DNA of 64,000 nt. It comes from Peribacillus muralis (GTDB lineage Bacteria; Bacillota; Bacilli; Bacillales; DSM-1321). The notes under the pieces were generated by a model. That model was not told the origin of the DNA, did no database searches, and saw nothing but the letters and a program-made list of their open reading frames with translations. Position 1 is the stretch's first letter; each line of letters begins with the position of its first letter. The DNA is taken from the NCBI RefSeq assembly GCF_001439925.1, contig NZ_LMBV01000018.1, positions 16,872-80,871 on the forward strand, in the 5' to 3' direction. This document shows positions 41,733 through 53,269 of this stretch, in pieces. Position numbers and translations under genes: made by a program.

Positions 41733-42713
41733 TCATTCATTTACCTTCAAGATGATTTTACCTACGTTCCTATTGGCCTCCATATGTTCATGGGCCTTTT
41801 GAATGTCCGCAAAAGGGAAGACGCGATCCACGATTGCCCTCACTTCATTTTCGAGGAACAACGGCATCACTTTTGAGACGAACTCCTCCGTCAGCTCTTT
41901 TTTATACGCATCACTTCGGGGAGTCAATAAAGTGCCTTTCAATTGCACCCTTTTTAAGAGAAGTTCCATCAGATTCACATGTTCTACAACAGTTCCACCA
42001 AGGATGCCGATCAATACCCATCGTCCATCGGTTTTTATGCTTTTAAGATTTTTCTCCCAGTAAGAAGCACCTATGAAATCCAGAATAACATCCGCTCCTA
42101 GATTATTGGTGGCTTTCAGTACTTCCTCCTCGAAAGATTGTTCTTTATAGTTGATGCAAATATCGGCCCCCAGTGCACGACAGAAATCCAATTTTTCCTT
42201 TGAGCCGGCAGTGGTGATGATTTTTGCTTTTGTCAATTTCTTAGCCAATTGGATGGCTGCTGTGCCGACACCGCTTCCGCCTGCATGAATTAAGACGGTA
42301 TCTTCATCCGTTAATTCGCCTAACCAAAATAAAGTTTGGTACGCGGTCAAGAATACTTCCGGAATAGCTGCCGCCTCTTCAAATGTCAGGTTATCCGGTA
42401 TTTTCATCGCCCTGTCTGCAGGCATCACAGCATATTCTGCATACCCGCCGCCATTTACAAGACCCATTACCCTTGTCCCTAAATCTATGTTTGCCCCCGC
42501 TCCTTTTTCCACTACTTCTCCAGATACCTCAATCCCTAATATTGGATTGGCCATGTATCCTGATTTCCCTTCCCGTGAAACAATATCGGTCCTATTGATT
42601 GCAGAGGCGTTCACCTTAATTAAGATTTCTCCGTTTTCAAGTTTAGGCTTAGAAAAATCCTGAAACAATAATTGCTCTGCACCGCCCGGTTTTTTTACCA
42701 CTACAGCTTTCAT
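41733..42713 (-). CDS. Medium-chain dehydrogenase/NADPH:quinone oxidoreductase
   Basis: 326 residues of the zinc-free quinone oxidoreductase branch: MKAVVVKKPGGAEQLLF start, ASAINRTDIVSREG, VLIHAGGSGVGTAAIQLAKK (NADPH-binding, about residues 140-160) and DVILDFIGASYWEKNL. No zinc-binding cysteines. Two-electron reduction of quinones or enones in the cytosol. AAGGAGTG ribosome site; single gene. Confidence 0.9.
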   Translation of the reverse strand: MKAVVVKKPGGAEQLLFQDFSKPKLENGEILIKVNASAINRTDIVSREGKSGYMANPILGIEVSGEVVEKGAGANIDLGTRVMGLVNGGGYAEYAVMPADRAMKIPDNLTFEEAAAIPEVFLTAYQTLFWLGELTDEDTVLIHAGGSGVGTAAIQLAKKLTKAKIITTAGSKEKLDFCRALGADICINYKEQSFEEEVLKATNNLGADVILDFIGASYWEKNLKSIKTDGRWVLIGILGGTVVEHVNLMELLLKRVQLKGTLLTPRSDAYKKELTEEFVSKVMPLFLENEVRAIVDRVFPFADIQKAHEHMEANRNVGKIILKVNE

Positions 42714-42992
42714 CTAACCCACTCCTTTATAATTAACTGGCTTTCTACCTATTAAATTTTTTGTCTTGAAGTTGGAAACTATGCTACTCCAAAATATATC
42801 CATACGCAAATGATTCGGTCCGGTCAGGTCCTAACTTGGTTGAGCCATGAAGTCCTGATCTAAACGGCTCAATAAATAATGACGTATAAAAGGTATATTT
42901 ACCTGTCTATAACTTACAAAACAGGGTAAAGTAAAAGAACCATATTCAGGAAATTAATATAAAACAAAAAATTACATTAAAGGAGGATACAA

Positions 42993-43511
42993 ATGGAGTT
43001 TAAACCGAGGAATCGAAGTGATCATTCCATAGCCGAAATACGGTATGCTTATTCAGCTCGCAATTTATGGTCCGGTTTTCTATTCGGCATCGGACTGGTT
43101 GCCTTCATCGATGAAGCCATCTTCCATCAGCTGTTACATTGGCATCATTTCTATGACAAATCCACAACCAATATCGGGCTTGTCTCGGATGGTTTATTTC
43201 ATGCTCTTAGCTGGTTCGCAACGGTCGGGTCACTGTTTCTGTTTGCCGATCTTCGCCGACGAAAAGGATTATGGCCAAAAAGGTGGGCTGGGGGCGTATT
43301 GCTTGGGGCAGGTTCCTTTCAGTTATATGATGGCATCATCCAGCACAAGCTCATGCGTCTCCACCAAATTCGTTATGATGTCGATATTCGCCCCTATGAC
43401 TTGGTTTGGAACATTGCTGCCACTGTGATGATTTTGATCGGTATTGTCTTGGTCATTCAAACACGCCGCAGCTCACTTAATGTGAAAGCAGACAACCGTC
43501 ATGCACAGTAA
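42993..43511 (+). CDS. DUF2243 family membrane protein
   Basis: 172 residues, four membrane helices. The first carries FLFGIGLVAFIDEAIFHQLLHWHHFYD, the family's hallmark with many histidines, and the third GAGSFQLYDGIIQHKLMRLHQIR has another His pair. Conserved histidines in the membrane hint at heme or metal binding. Overlaps the ctaG-like gene by 11 bp, so both likely act in respiratory-oxidase assembly or a related membrane redox step. AAAGGAGG before ATG. Confidence 0.88.
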   Translation: MEFKPRNRSDHSIAEIRYAYSARNLWSGFLFGIGLVAFIDEAIFHQLLHWHHFYDKSTTNIGLVSDGLFHALSWFATVGSLFLFADLRRRKGLWPKRWAGGVLLGAGSFQLYDGIIQHKLMRLHQIRYDVDIRPYDLVWNIAATVMILIGIVLVIQTRRSSLNVKADNRHAQ

Positions 43512-44283
43512 AGGTCATCTTCATGATAGTGGAGCTAGCTTTGAACCGTTTTTATTGGTATCATTCGCTCTTGTTATCTTGATATATATAGGAGCTGCCG
43601 CATATTCAGGGCGCAAATATAATAAATGGCCGGTATCCCGCACGTTGTTTTGGATTCTTGGCGTCATGAGCGCTGCCTCCGCACTAATCGGCCCCTTGGC
43701 CGATCGGGCTCATATGGACTTTACGGCACACATGGTCGGCCATTTATTGCTTGGAATGATTGCGCCCATTCTATTGGTACTTGCTGCCCCCATCACCCTT
43801 GCTCTTAGAACGCTGGATGTCCAATCGGCACGCCGCCTATCTAGATTGTTGAAAAGCCGGCCATTGCGGACTTTAACCAATCCCATCTTTGCCTCGATTC
43901 TCAATATTGGCGGGCTATGGATCCTCTATACAACTGGACTGTATGGGGCGATGCATCACAATATCATTCTACACGCATTGGTTCATTTTCATGTGTTCGC
44001 TGCAGGGTATCTATTTTCTGCCTCGATGATTTACATAGATCCGGCGCCACACCCGCTCAGCTTCAAGTTCCGGATTATCGTTTTTGCCTTTTCATTGGCA
44101 GGACATGATATCCTTTCCAAATACATATATGCCCATCCACCGAGCGGAGTCATGAAGGCACAGGCAGAGAGTGGCGGAATGCTAATGTTCTATGCAGGAG
44201 ATGCCGTTGACGTTGTGCTTATCTGCCTCCTTTGTTATCAATGGTTCAAAGCCGCCCGCCCGAGGGGATCTCTTGCCATCTAG
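43501..44283 (+). CDS. CtaG-like cytochrome c oxidase assembly membrane protein
   Basis: 260 residues, about seven helices. caa3_CtaG family features: MDFTAHMVGHLLLGMIAPILLVLAAP, HALVHFHVFAAGYLFSASM and DPAPHPLSFKFRI, AGHDILSKYIYAHPP. B. subtilis CtaG is needed for the CuA/caa3 oxidase. Here it stands outside a cta operon and is coupled to DUF2243, so it may serve another copper oxidase. Its ATG lies inside the end of the upstream gene with no strong ribosome site, indicating coupled translation. Confidence 0.88.
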   Translation: MHSKGHLHDSGASFEPFLLVSFALVILIYIGAAAYSGRKYNKWPVSRTLFWILGVMSAASALIGPLADRAHMDFTAHMVGHLLLGMIAPILLVLAAPITLALRTLDVQSARRLSRLLKSRPLRTLTNPIFASILNIGGLWILYTTGLYGAMHHNIILHALVHFHVFAAGYLFSASMIYIDPAPHPLSFKFRIIVFAFSLAGHDILSKYIYAHPPSGVMKAQAESGGMLMFYAGDAVDVVLICLLCYQWFKAARPRGSLAI

Positions 44284-44379
44284 CTCAATAATAAACTCCA
44301 GTGTTTCTTGATTAATCAGCCTTGATTTAGCTCATACTAATTTTTGATGAAAGAAATTTAGGATGGAGCTGAATGGAAA

Positions 44380-44745
44380 ATGGAATTTGAAGCAAGGAAT
44401 TCTACTGAAAATGCACTTCATGATTATAAGGCTGGAATTGGTGTTTTTACGGAGAAAATGCCCGACCTCGCCGAAAAATTCAATTCGTTTACGGAAGAGT
44501 GCTTTAAGGAAGGTCTATTAACCAAGAAGGAAAAACAGCTTATCGCACTGGGAATCAGTCTGTACTCACAAGACGAATATTGCATCATCTATCATACTAA
44601 AGGCTGTCTGGATCAAGGCTGTTCGGAGCAGGAAATCCTTGAAGCCATTGGTGTGACAGCGGCATTCGGCGGAGGCGCGACCATGAGTCAGGCAGTGACC
44701 CTCGTCCAGGAATGTGTCCAGGAACTAAACCAGATGAAGCAGTAA
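44380..44745 (+). CDS. Carboxymuconolactone decarboxylase (AhpD-like) family protein
   Basis: 121 residues. All-helical CMD fold with [31 protein letters not shown]; the CxxxH pair (C about 67, H about 71) is the proton-relay/peroxidase site of AhpD-like proteins, and [17 protein letters not shown] ends it. Probably a small antioxidant or hydroperoxidase-type protein; the exact reaction is unknown. Strong terminator overlaps the stop codon. Confidence 0.85.
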   Translation: MEFEARNSTENALHDYKAGIGVFTEKMPDLAEKFNSFTEECFKEGLLTKKEKQLIALGISLYSQDEYCIIYHTKGCLDQGCSEQEILEAIGVTAAFGGGATMSQAVTLVQECVQELNQMKQ

Positions 44746-44746
44746 C

Positions 44747-44784
44747 AAAGAAGGGATAGGACAACTTTAGTCCTACCCTTCTTT
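44747..44784 (+). terminator. Terminator of the AhpD-like gene
   Basis: AAAGAAGGGATAGGAC/GTCCTACCCTTCTTT (one mismatch), loop about 7, followed by atttgc; directly after the TAA. Confidence 0.85.
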
Positions 44785-44929
44785 ATTTGCTTATAGCTGA
44801 ATTCGTTTGGATATCAGCAGCTTTTTTCCCTCGTCAAGATATAGCTCGTTCATCATTTTCATCTTGATTTATATAAACTTGTATCTCTTAAGTGGCGAAG
44901 GAAAAAAACAAAAAGCAGTCAAGATATCA

Positions 44930-45100
44930 CTACCATTGCAAACTTTCGGTTAAGTGGCACTTTGTGCATTGTTGACTATAATCATTTTGTACAAATTCAT
45001 GATTACAATTATCCCGAAAAATGTTCAGCTCTTTTTTCAGCTGTTCCAATTGAGTTTCCAACTGCTTCATTTCAACTTTTATTTGGATTACCCGATTCAT
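44930..45100 (-). CDS. Small coiled-coil protein with a Cys/His (zinc-ribbon-like) end
   Basis: 56 residues from ATG 45100 (GAGAGGGAG, 6 bp). Residues 1-26 form a coiled coil (VIQIKVEMKQLETQLEQLKK), then NCNHEFVQNDYSQQCTKCHL, where C-x-H and CxxCH could bind one Zn2+. It lies 22 bp after thiC, so it can be cotranscribed with it; function unknown. Confidence 0.6.
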   Translation of the reverse strand: MNRVIQIKVEMKQLETQLEQLKKELNIFRDNCNHEFVQNDYSQQCTKCHLTESLQW

Positions 45101-45122
45101 CGAATTCTCCCTCTCGCCGGAA

Positions 45123-46931
<1,809 letters not shown>

Positions 46932-46964
46932 TTAAAAAGGACAAAATCCAATCCATTTCGCACG

Positions 46965-46996
46965 AAAAAGCCAGATCTCATATTTAAGACCCGGCT
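46965..46996 (-). terminator. Riboswitch-controlled terminator before thiC
   Basis: Minus strand AGCCGGGTCT...AGATCTGGCT followed by TTTTTC, about 60 bp before the thiC start codon. It is the expression platform of the TPP riboswitch. Confidence 0.8.
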
Positions 46997-47054
46997 AACG
47001 TTAGTATGACTACAGAAATGACCCATTGAAATGTCATTGTTTAGTAGATTCTAA

Positions 47055-47147
47055 CTTCCCCACGCTGGTATGAACCAGATCAGGTCCTGAGGGTTAAGAA
47101 GCTTTACGCGCTTCTCTCTCAGCCCAACGTTTATTGGACACCCCTAG
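47055..47147 (-). ncRNA. TPP riboswitch (THI element)
   Basis: Minus strand carries the conserved THI-box parts in order: GGGGTG, GGGCTGAGA, ACCCTCAGGACCTGATCTGG and TTCATACCAGCGTGGGGAAG, with a P3 stem gaagcgcgtaaagcttc between. TPP binding should favour the downstream terminator and switch off thiC. Confidence 0.97.
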
Positions 47148-47272
47148 TCTGAATAATGTAATTAATTACAAGGGTTACTATATCTCACCCAAAACATTCT
47201 GTAAATAATTTGAAAGACCTAATATTTTCATCAAGAACCTCCAAAATTTGTTATTTGGAGAAGGACGGCAGA

Positions 47273-48061
47273 TTAATTCCCCAAGCTCTCAAGAATCGGG
47301 AAAAGCTCCTGCAAATGCTTGATTTCATAGGTTGGAAGCACCTCATTCCGTTCCTTATCCTCGCGGTTTATCCAGACGGACTTTATCCCCACTCTTGAGG
47401 CCCCTAGAATATCCGTCATTAAATTATCTCCGACCATCAATACCTCATCTTTATCCAGCCCCATGATTTTCAAAGCATGCTCAAAGATGGAGGCATCCGG
47501 TTTACCACGTCCAAACGCACCTGAGATGACGATTTGATCGAAATATGGAACGAGTTCAGGTGTAATATCAAGTTTCGTATTCTGTAGCTCTGGAGAACCA
47601 TTCGTCAGCAATAGCAACTTGTATTTCCCTTTTAATTGATCCAACACTCGGAAGGATTCCTCGTAGATGAACGGTTTTTTACGCCTTTCTGCAGGAAAAC
47701 GTTCCGCCAATTCCAGGCCAAATTTAGGATCATCGATTCCTAATGCTTTCAAGCCTCTCGTCCAAGCTTCATTCCGATAAGTCGGTACAATTCCCGCCAT
47801 CTTCCGGAATTCATCATGATCATCGTTAAAATCCCCCCATAGTCCTTCAAAAGGGTTGATCCCGATCATTTGCGTAAATGCATATGTATCATAAGCAGAA
47901 TAGAGCTCACGCGCTTCCTTCCGAACCGCTTCCTCGAATTCATCGACATTTAAGCCATATTTTTCCCTAGCCACTTCACATGTGGCTACAAAAGCCTCTT
48001 TCACGCTTTTCTGATCCCAAAGCAATGTATCATCCAAGTCAAAAAAAACTGCCTTCACCAA
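47273..48061 (-). CDS. HAD superfamily hydrolase
   Basis: About 262 residues from TTG 48061 (AAGAGGGTG, 6 bp) or GTG 48058; an ATG at 48082 lies on the ribosome site itself. HAD motifs: [47 protein letters not shown] and [15 protein letters not shown]. Cap domain of type I. Similar Bacillus proteins are nucleotidases or phosphoglycolate-type phosphatases; substrate not determined. Confidence 0.88.
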   Translation of the reverse strand: MVKAVFFDLDDTLLWDQKSVKEAFVATCEVAREKYGLNVDEFEEAVRKEARELYSAYDTYAFTQMIGINPFEGLWGDFNDDHDEFRKMAGIVPTYRNEAWTRGLKALGIDDPKFGLELAERFPAERRKKPFIYEESFRVLDQLKGKYKLLLLTNGSPELQNTKLDITPELVPYFDQIVISGAFGRGKPDASIFEHALKIMGLDKDEVLMVGDNLMTDILGASRVGIKSVWINREDKERNEVLPTYEIKHLQELFPILESLGN

Positions 48062-48204
48062 AATGCACACCCTCTTCCCCATTATTGAAGTTCATAAAAA
48101 TCACACTATTACAATAATAAACCACAATCATCCGAAAAAGAATAACTATTCGGAAAATGACTGCCCCTTTCTTGAACTCTTCACTGCTCTAGGAATCCCT
48201 TCTA

Positions 48205-48744
48205 TCATTTAAAACTTTCAAAAACATACAGCCTTCCATTGCTGGCAATCTTGAATCGGGGACCGCCGAAACCGCGTCTCATCAGCTCTTTCCTCATATA
48301 GACCATCAGTGCGGCATGACTTACGATCAGGACGTCCCTTTCCCCCTTTGCAAGGATTTCGTCCAATACTTTGTTAATCCTCCGCTTTGCATGCTTAATT
48401 TCCGCTCTTGTTTGCTTGTTCATGACAGAGCAGCAGCGGATCCAGATGGCCCAAAGGATGAACGGAAGCTTCAGCCTCCCTTGTAGAGGGGGAGAAGGGA
48501 TTTCCCGCAGTTCTTCCATAAGCTGAACCGTGCCAGGATAGATATGTTCCGCTGTCTTGACCGCTCTCGACATATCGCTGCAATAGCATGCCTGCCATTC
48601 CTCCTTACCTATCAAAGTCGTTCCAAGAATTATATCCGCTGCATCATAATCAAGAAACCATTGACTCATGTCATCCGCAGTCACGGATTTCCCGGTTGGG
48701 AATTCCTGTGCTACCTTAAAATGCCGTACTAAACCAATTTTCAT
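48205..48744 (-). CDS. Histidine phosphatase family protein, RHF variant
   Basis: 179 residues. N-terminus KIGLVRHFKVAQEFP has RHF instead of the usual RHG, and the second histidine is in VLIVSHAALMVYMRKEL. With EELREIPSPPL the catalytic arginines and acid are likely kept, so activity is possible. Cytosolic phosphatase of unknown substrate; AAAAGGAG before ATG. Confidence 0.82.
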   Translation of the reverse strand: MKIGLVRHFKVAQEFPTGKSVTADDMSQWFLDYDAADIILGTTLIGKEEWQACYCSDMSRAVKTAEHIYPGTVQLMEELREIPSPPLQGRLKLPFILWAIWIRCCSVMNKQTRAEIKHAKRRINKVLDEILAKGERDVLIVSHAALMVYMRKELMRRGFGGPRFKIASNGRLYVFESFK

Positions 48745-48805
48745 ATGTTCTCCTTTTTATCTTTTGTTTTTTAGTTGCCGAAGCAAACCGATGTTAAATG
48801 AAAAA

Positions 48806-48828
48806 AGAGAAAGCATTTTGCCTTCTCT
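48806..48828 (-). terminator. Terminator of the gene at 48837
   Basis: AGAGAAGGC/GCTTTCTCT stem with 5-nt loop and TTTTTT on the minus strand; 9 bp after the stop codon. Confidence 0.75.
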
Positions 48829-48836
48829 ATTTTCGG

Positions 48837-49295
48837 TTATCTTATGGAATGAAGTTCTGCTATCGTACATCTTTTCCTGAATTTATACTTCCCGCTTAAA
48901 TCACTGAATTGATAATCATTTAAAGCTTTTTCCAGCCTTGTTTTTAGATTATCCTCCGAGATGGAAGCATCAATTGTTTCTTGCCAAGTTTCATTTTCGA
49001 TTAACTTTCCGAACGGAATGGTAGCGAGTACTTCATCATAGATTTCGATGCTTTGATCAATGCCAAAACTTCCATAAATACTGCCATTTTCATCGGCAAA
49101 AATATGCTCCGATACTAGTTCTTCCACCAATATCTCTATGTGTTCCTTTGACTTAACAGGCTGGATGGCAATCTCTGCTTCCGCCTTAACAGGTCCCAAT
49201 CTCTTATCTACGATCTCCATCGTCAATTGAACATGAAAGGACGGATACATTTCCTCTACCCTTTCAGAAAGCTCCTCTGCAAAACTCCGTACCAT
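48837..49295 (-). CDS. Hypothetical protein
   Basis: 152 residues, AAAGGAGGG 8 bp before ATG. Acidic, no membrane segment: SFHVQLTMEIVDKRLGPVKA, SEHIFADENGSIYGSFGIDQ, then a helix-rich end with RKRCTIAELHSIR. I recognise no family or motif. Cytosolic, monocistronic with its own terminator. Confidence 0.65.
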   Translation of the reverse strand: MVRSFAEELSERVEEMYPSFHVQLTMEIVDKRLGPVKAEAEIAIQPVKSKEHIEILVEELVSEHIFADENGSIYGSFGIDQSIEIYDEVLATIPFGKLIENETWQETIDASISEDNLKTRLEKALNDYQFSDLSGKYKFRKRCTIAELHSIR

Positions 49296-49572
49296 CTGAA
49301 CGCCCTCCTTTTATCACTATCATTATATAATATAAATACTTTAATTCCTTTTCAAAACACTTATTCAAGATCACTTGACTGGAAGCTACCTAAAGTATAT
49401 CCTGAGTTTTTTTGCTTCTATGTCCCTACATCACCAGTTGCTCACTAGGCTGTAGCCCTCTTTTACCCCAGCATACGGTAGGATATGAGCAGGAGCGTCT
49501 CATCTTCAAGTTGATAAACTCCTGGATGACAAATGCTCTGAAGGACCTATTTTGCTATATGGAAATATAAAA

Positions 49573-49610
49573 AGTCCAATTTCTCAGCATTAAAACGGAG
49601 AAATTGGACT
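49573..49610 (-). terminator. Terminator of the guanine deaminase gene
   Basis: AGTCCAATTTCTC/GAGAAATTGGACT, 13-bp perfect stem, TTTTT on the minus strand (plus aaaaagtcc). Confidence 0.85.
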
Positions 49611-49664
49611 GTTATCGTTACTATAGATTTGTTTCCTTAATCATCAACCAACAGTATCCAGAGA

Positions 49665-50117
49665 CTACTTTCTCTCCTTCCAAAGCTTCATTGGATTGTT
49701 TTGCCCTTCAGTTAATGGCATTTGTATCATCGAAAGTGAGCGATCAGCTTTTGTCTTTTGCAAATCCTCATAAATACTTTTGGATTTCCCTAAACCCACC
49801 TCTACTGCGTTCTCAACTGAAGCACAATAAAAAACCTTTTCTATACCAGCAAAGTACATGGCCGTTAAACACATCGGACAAGGCTCACCACTTGCATACA
49901 TTGTATGACCTGAGAGATCATTCGTTTGTAATTGCTCTTGCGCACGCCGGATAGCCAGTAATTCCGCATGACCGCTAATATCATAAGTTTTGTGCAGCTC
50001 ATTGACACCTTCAGCTACAAACTTGTTATCCTTCACAAGTACTGCACCAAAAGGTTGACCACCTTCACGAACATTTTCTACCGCTAGTTCAACTGCTCGT
50101 TCCATGAATTTATCCAT
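49665..50117 (-). CDS. guaD: Guanine deaminase / nucleoside deaminase (GuaD-like)
   Basis: 150 residues. Zinc site of the cytidine-deaminase fold: SGHAELLAIRRA (H-A-E, about residue 49) and YASGEPCPMCLTAMYFAG (P-C-x-x-C, about 83). N-terminal VREGGQPFGAVLVKDNK and end MKLWKERK as in B. subtilis GuaD. Deaminates guanine to xanthine in purine salvage. Single gene with good ribosome site and terminator. Confidence 0.88.
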   Translation of the reverse strand: MDKFMERAVELAVENVREGGQPFGAVLVKDNKFVAEGVNELHKTYDISGHAELLAIRRAQEQLQTNDLSGHTMYASGEPCPMCLTAMYFAGIEKVFYCASVENAVEVGLGKSKSIYEDLQKTKADRSLSMIQMPLTEGQNNPMKLWKERK

Positions 50118-50187
50118 TTCAAAACCTCCATTAATGTTTTAATTAAGTTGTTTCGCATATTTATTTGCTATTCACGAAGTAATGCAT

Positions 50188-50228
50188 TGTGGTTGATTTC
50201 CCCTACAACGCTCGCTTTACTCTACAAT
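50188..50228. repeat. End fragment of the dispersed repeat
   Basis: gtggttgatttcccctacaa then cgctcgc, as at the start of copy 1 (3906). Confidence 0.45.
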
Positions 50229-50348
50229 CAACCTTAAATAGTTTCCGATATTCCTTTAATTAAAAGATAATTAATGTAATTATAGGACATTAACGATGGC
50301 ATTGCTAAAACACTACAGAAAATGGTGCTTCTTCTTAAACGAAAACAA

Positions 50349-50376
50349 AAAGGGAACGGATAAATCCATTCCCTTT
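50349..50376 (-). terminator. Terminator of the DUF4822 lipoprotein gene
   Basis: AAAGGGAATGGAT/ATCCGTTCCCTTT with 2-nt loop, TTTTG on the minus strand. 20 bp after the stop codon. Confidence 0.8.
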
Positions 50377-50395
50377 CTGACTAGATGCTAGTCCT

Positions 50396-51349
50396 TCATT
50401 TAGTGAATTTTGGTTTAAGATCACCTTTATAAGGTTCATGTTCAACGAATACAGTTATTTCCTTGCCATCATTGTCTTTACCCATTCTTTTATACGTGAA
50501 TTTATTTTTATTCAGTTCGGTAAGCTCAAGAGCGGCACCATATTTATTATTTCCAATTGAAACATGAGCTCTTATTTTATTTTCGTGTACAATAGCGAAG
50601 TAGCCATAATCACCGCGGCTTTCGCCTGTTTCAGCATTGAAAAATTCATATTTATTATTCTTGTCATTAAATTTTGCCAAGCTTATAAAATTCGAATTGG
50701 ACTTGGTTACATCATTACCGTCTTCATCTAATACCTTTGTTCCGTGCCAAAGGGTACTGCCTAAGATCTTATCTCCATCAACGTCTTTAACAATATCCCC
50801 TGTAGTAGCGTCCAACTTCTTGTCCGGATCAGTGAAAGAGAGCTCTTTTTCTTTATATGGAACATGTTCAACGAATACCTCTACTTCGTTGCCATTAGCA
50901 TCTTTCCCCATTCTTTTATAAGTGAAAACATCTTTGTTTATTTCTTTCATGTCAACAACAGCTTGATAATTCATTGATTCAGAAATTAATATTCTCTTCT
51001 TCCCATCATTCGTGATAAAGAATGTTCCTTTATCGCCACGACTTTCACCTGTCTTCGCATCAAAAAATTCATATCTTCCTGTCTTCCCATCATATTTCGC
51101 AAGGCCAATGAAGTTTGCATTTTCTTTTGTTAAGTCATTTTTATCTTTGTCATACACTTTTGTACCCTGCCAATTTGTTTTACTAAGAATGTTAGCCATT
51201 TCCTGACCTTTGGTTAACTTATCTTCCTTCTTATCCTCTTGTTCTTGCTTTTGATCACTTGGTTTTTCTTGCGCGTTAGTGTTGCAGCCTGTTAAAAATA
51301 ATGTAAATCCTAGCATTATTGATGTTATTGCTTTTGCATTTTTGTTCAT
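50396..51349 (-). CDS. Lipoprotein with two DUF4822 domains
   Basis: 317 residues. Lipobox FLTGCN (Cys about 22), a Lys/Glu-rich linker, then two DUF4822 repeats, each about 125 residues: first from NWQGTKVYDKDKNDLTKENA, second from LWHGTKVLDEDGNDVTKSNS; both contain ANFIxLAK-like cores, (Y)EFF(D/N)A(K/E)TGESRGD and FTYKRMGKD and end FVEH(V/E)PYK. Exported and membrane-anchored; function unknown. Internal duplication is clear. Confidence 0.88.
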   Translation of the reverse strand: MNKNAKAITSIMLGFTLFLTGCNTNAQEKPSDQKQEQEDKKEDKLTKGQEMANILSKTNWQGTKVYDKDKNDLTKENANFIGLAKYDGKTGRYEFFDAKTGESRGDKGTFFITNDGKKRILISESMNYQAVVDMKEINKDVFTYKRMGKDANGNEVEVFVEHVPYKEKELSFTDPDKKLDATTGDIVKDVDGDKILGSTLWHGTKVLDEDGNDVTKSNSNFISLAKFNDKNNKYEFFNAETGESRGDYGYFAIVHENKIRAHVSIGNNKYGAALELTELNKNKFTYKRMGKDNDGKEITVFVEHEPYKGDLKPKFTK

Positions 51350-51707
51350 TTTTATCGTCTCCTCATCTCTTATTGTGGTGTATTTTAGGATGTCCTAATA
51401 ACTAAATAGTAATTCGGTAATGATATTGCATGGATCTTATAAAATCCGATTATTTGGCTCCCTATGAACTTAGTTGCTACTTCTATTATGATAGTGACCA
51501 ATTATAAACTCCCTCTAAATAAATTCTTAAAAAAAGATAAACTTATCCTTAAAATTTCTTCGTATGTCATAAACGAAACTCCTTAAAGGTAATTTTGCTT
51601 CCTATCTTAGGGATTCCGCTCATCATTCAAATTAAGTACACTGCCTAAACCATCTGAAATATTAGACAGTAGCTCTTTTCGATTCTCCTGATATTGAGGG
51701 CCAAAAT
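51350..51707. other. Intergenic stretch
   Basis: Promoter region of the DUF4822 gene on its left part; no ORF or strong hairpin recognised. Confidence 0.4.
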
Positions 51708-51780
51708 TGGAGTTTTATCTATCAAAACTGCACTTTTTTCTACGAATATGGGATTTTATCTATCAAAACTGCAGGTTATA
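51708..51780. repeat. Short array with TTTTATCTATCAAAACTGCA unit
   Basis: gttttatctatcaaaactgc (51712-51731) recurs as attttatctatcaaaactgc (51752-51771), spaced 40 bp, with a diverged unit (cacttttttctacgaatatggg) between them. Same scale as the arrays at 19824 and 38608. Confidence 0.6.
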
Positions 51781-51951
51781 AAAAATTCAACCTTAGAAAT
51801 TTCAATTGTTGAGGGTACTATTTATGCTTTATACTCCTAAGTTTCTCGTTAATGACATCGGGATAATCACGCTATTGAAGTCGGGAGCGATTCCTCCTTT
51901 TTCAGAAATGATATATACGCACGTGCAGACACGGTTGTGACTCCAACAAAA

Positions 51952-51980
51952 AAATCCAATGCAGTAGGTGCATTGGATTT
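51952..51980. terminator. Terminator of the alcohol dehydrogenase gene
   Basis: AAATCCAATGCA/TGCATTGGATTT, perfect 12-bp stem, 5-nt loop; T-runs on both sides. 16 bp after the stop codon at 51997. Confidence 0.85.
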
Positions 51981-51996
51981 TTTATATCGACTATCA

Positions 51997-53136
51997 TCAC
52001 GGCTTTAACACGACTTTAATGCATTCATCTTCGTGATCGTTAAAGATTTGATAAGCTTCTCCCGCTTTTTCGAGAGGAACTCGATGGGATATGATTTCAG
52101 TAGGGTCAAACTCTCCAGCCGTAATTTTTTCAAAAAGCATTGGCATATAGTGAATGACCGGTGCTTGTCCCATTTTTATGTTAATGTTCCTTTCAAATAA
52201 ATCGCCTAATGGGAACATATTGTATTTGGATCCATATACTCCAGTCAGCTGGAGCGTTCCGAATTTGCGAACAGCTTTAATCGCAATCTCAATCGCGCTT
52301 AATGTCCCTCCCTGAAGCTTCAACTTTTGCTCTATTGCCTCAATCGTCGATTTCTTGCCATCCATTCCGACACAATCAATGACGACATCCGCCCCGCCTG
52401 ATGTGATTTCCTTAATATAGCCGCCCATATCGTTATATTCATCGAAGTTGTACACTTCAACCTTATTCATCTGTTTCGCCTTATTGAGCCTATATGGAAG
52501 ATTGTCGATGGCAATGACTCGTTTTGCGCCTTTCATCCAAGCAAACTTCTGCGCCATCAATCCAATCGGACCACACCCAAGTATCACTACCGTATCCGCT
52601 TTTTTCACGCCAGCATTTTCTACACTCCAATATGCGGTCGGAAGTACATCGGACATGAACAGAAGCGCCTCATCTTCAAGCTCACAAGTCTCCGGGATGA
52701 CAAAAGGCATGAAGTTTCCATATGGGACCCTTAAATATTCCGCCTGTCCACCAGGATAGTTTCCATAACGTTCTGTAAAACCAAAGTAACCTCCAGTATC
52801 CACCGCTTCATTGGGATTGGAATTATCGCATTGACTTTCCATATCATGCTCACAATAATAACAATGCCCACATGAAATATTGAAAGGCAGGACTACCCTA
52901 TCCCCTTTTTTCACCTTCGTTACTTCCGGTCCCACTTCTTCTACGATGCCCATCGGCTCATGGCCAATGACATAATCTTTATGCGTCGGCAAAGCACCCT
53001 GATAAATGTGGAGGTCGGATCCGCAAATTGCCGTTGAGGTCACTCGTACGATGATATCATCCTTCTGCTGAAGTTTTGGATCCTCAACTTGTTTTACCTG
53101 TATATCTTTAGCCCCTTGAAATGTAACTGCCTTCAT
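51997..53136 (-). CDS. Zinc-dependent alcohol dehydrogenase (formaldehyde-dehydrogenase-like)
   Basis: 379 residues from ATG 53136 (AGGAGG, 7 bp); the longer open frame upstream is untranslated leader. Catalytic zinc site [27 protein letters not shown] (Cys about 38, His), structural zinc [15 protein letters not shown], and NAD-binding [19 protein letters not shown]. Resembles threonine-dehydrogenase-like and glutathione-independent formaldehyde dehydrogenases. Oxidises an alcohol or aldehyde in the cytosol; substrate unknown. Confidence 0.9.
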   Translation of the reverse strand: MKAVTFQGAKDIQVKQVEDPKLQQKDDIIVRVTSTAICGSDLHIYQGALPTHKDYVIGHEPMGIVEEVGPEVTKVKKGDRVVLPFNISCGHCYYCEHDMESQCDNSNPNEAVDTGGYFGFTERYGNYPGGQAEYLRVPYGNFMPFVIPETCELEDEALLFMSDVLPTAYWSVENAGVKKADTVVILGCGPIGLMAQKFAWMKGAKRVIAIDNLPYRLNKAKQMNKVEVYNFDEYNDMGGYIKEITSGGADVVIDCVGMDGKKSTIEAIEQKLKLQGGTLSAIEIAIKAVRKFGTLQLTGVYGSKYNMFPLGDLFERNINIKMGQAPVIHYMPMLFEKITAGEFDPTEIISHRVPLEKAGEAYQIFNDHEDECIKVVLKP

Positions 53137-53269
53137 AATCAGCCTCCTAAAAAAATCCTTATTGATCCTGCTATACCCACCAACAAAGATTGGTGAGCCT
53201 TTTCTTCTTAATCTTCCCAATAATTAAGCAGCTTAACCAGTAATCGCCCAGTATAGCTTATTCATTCTT

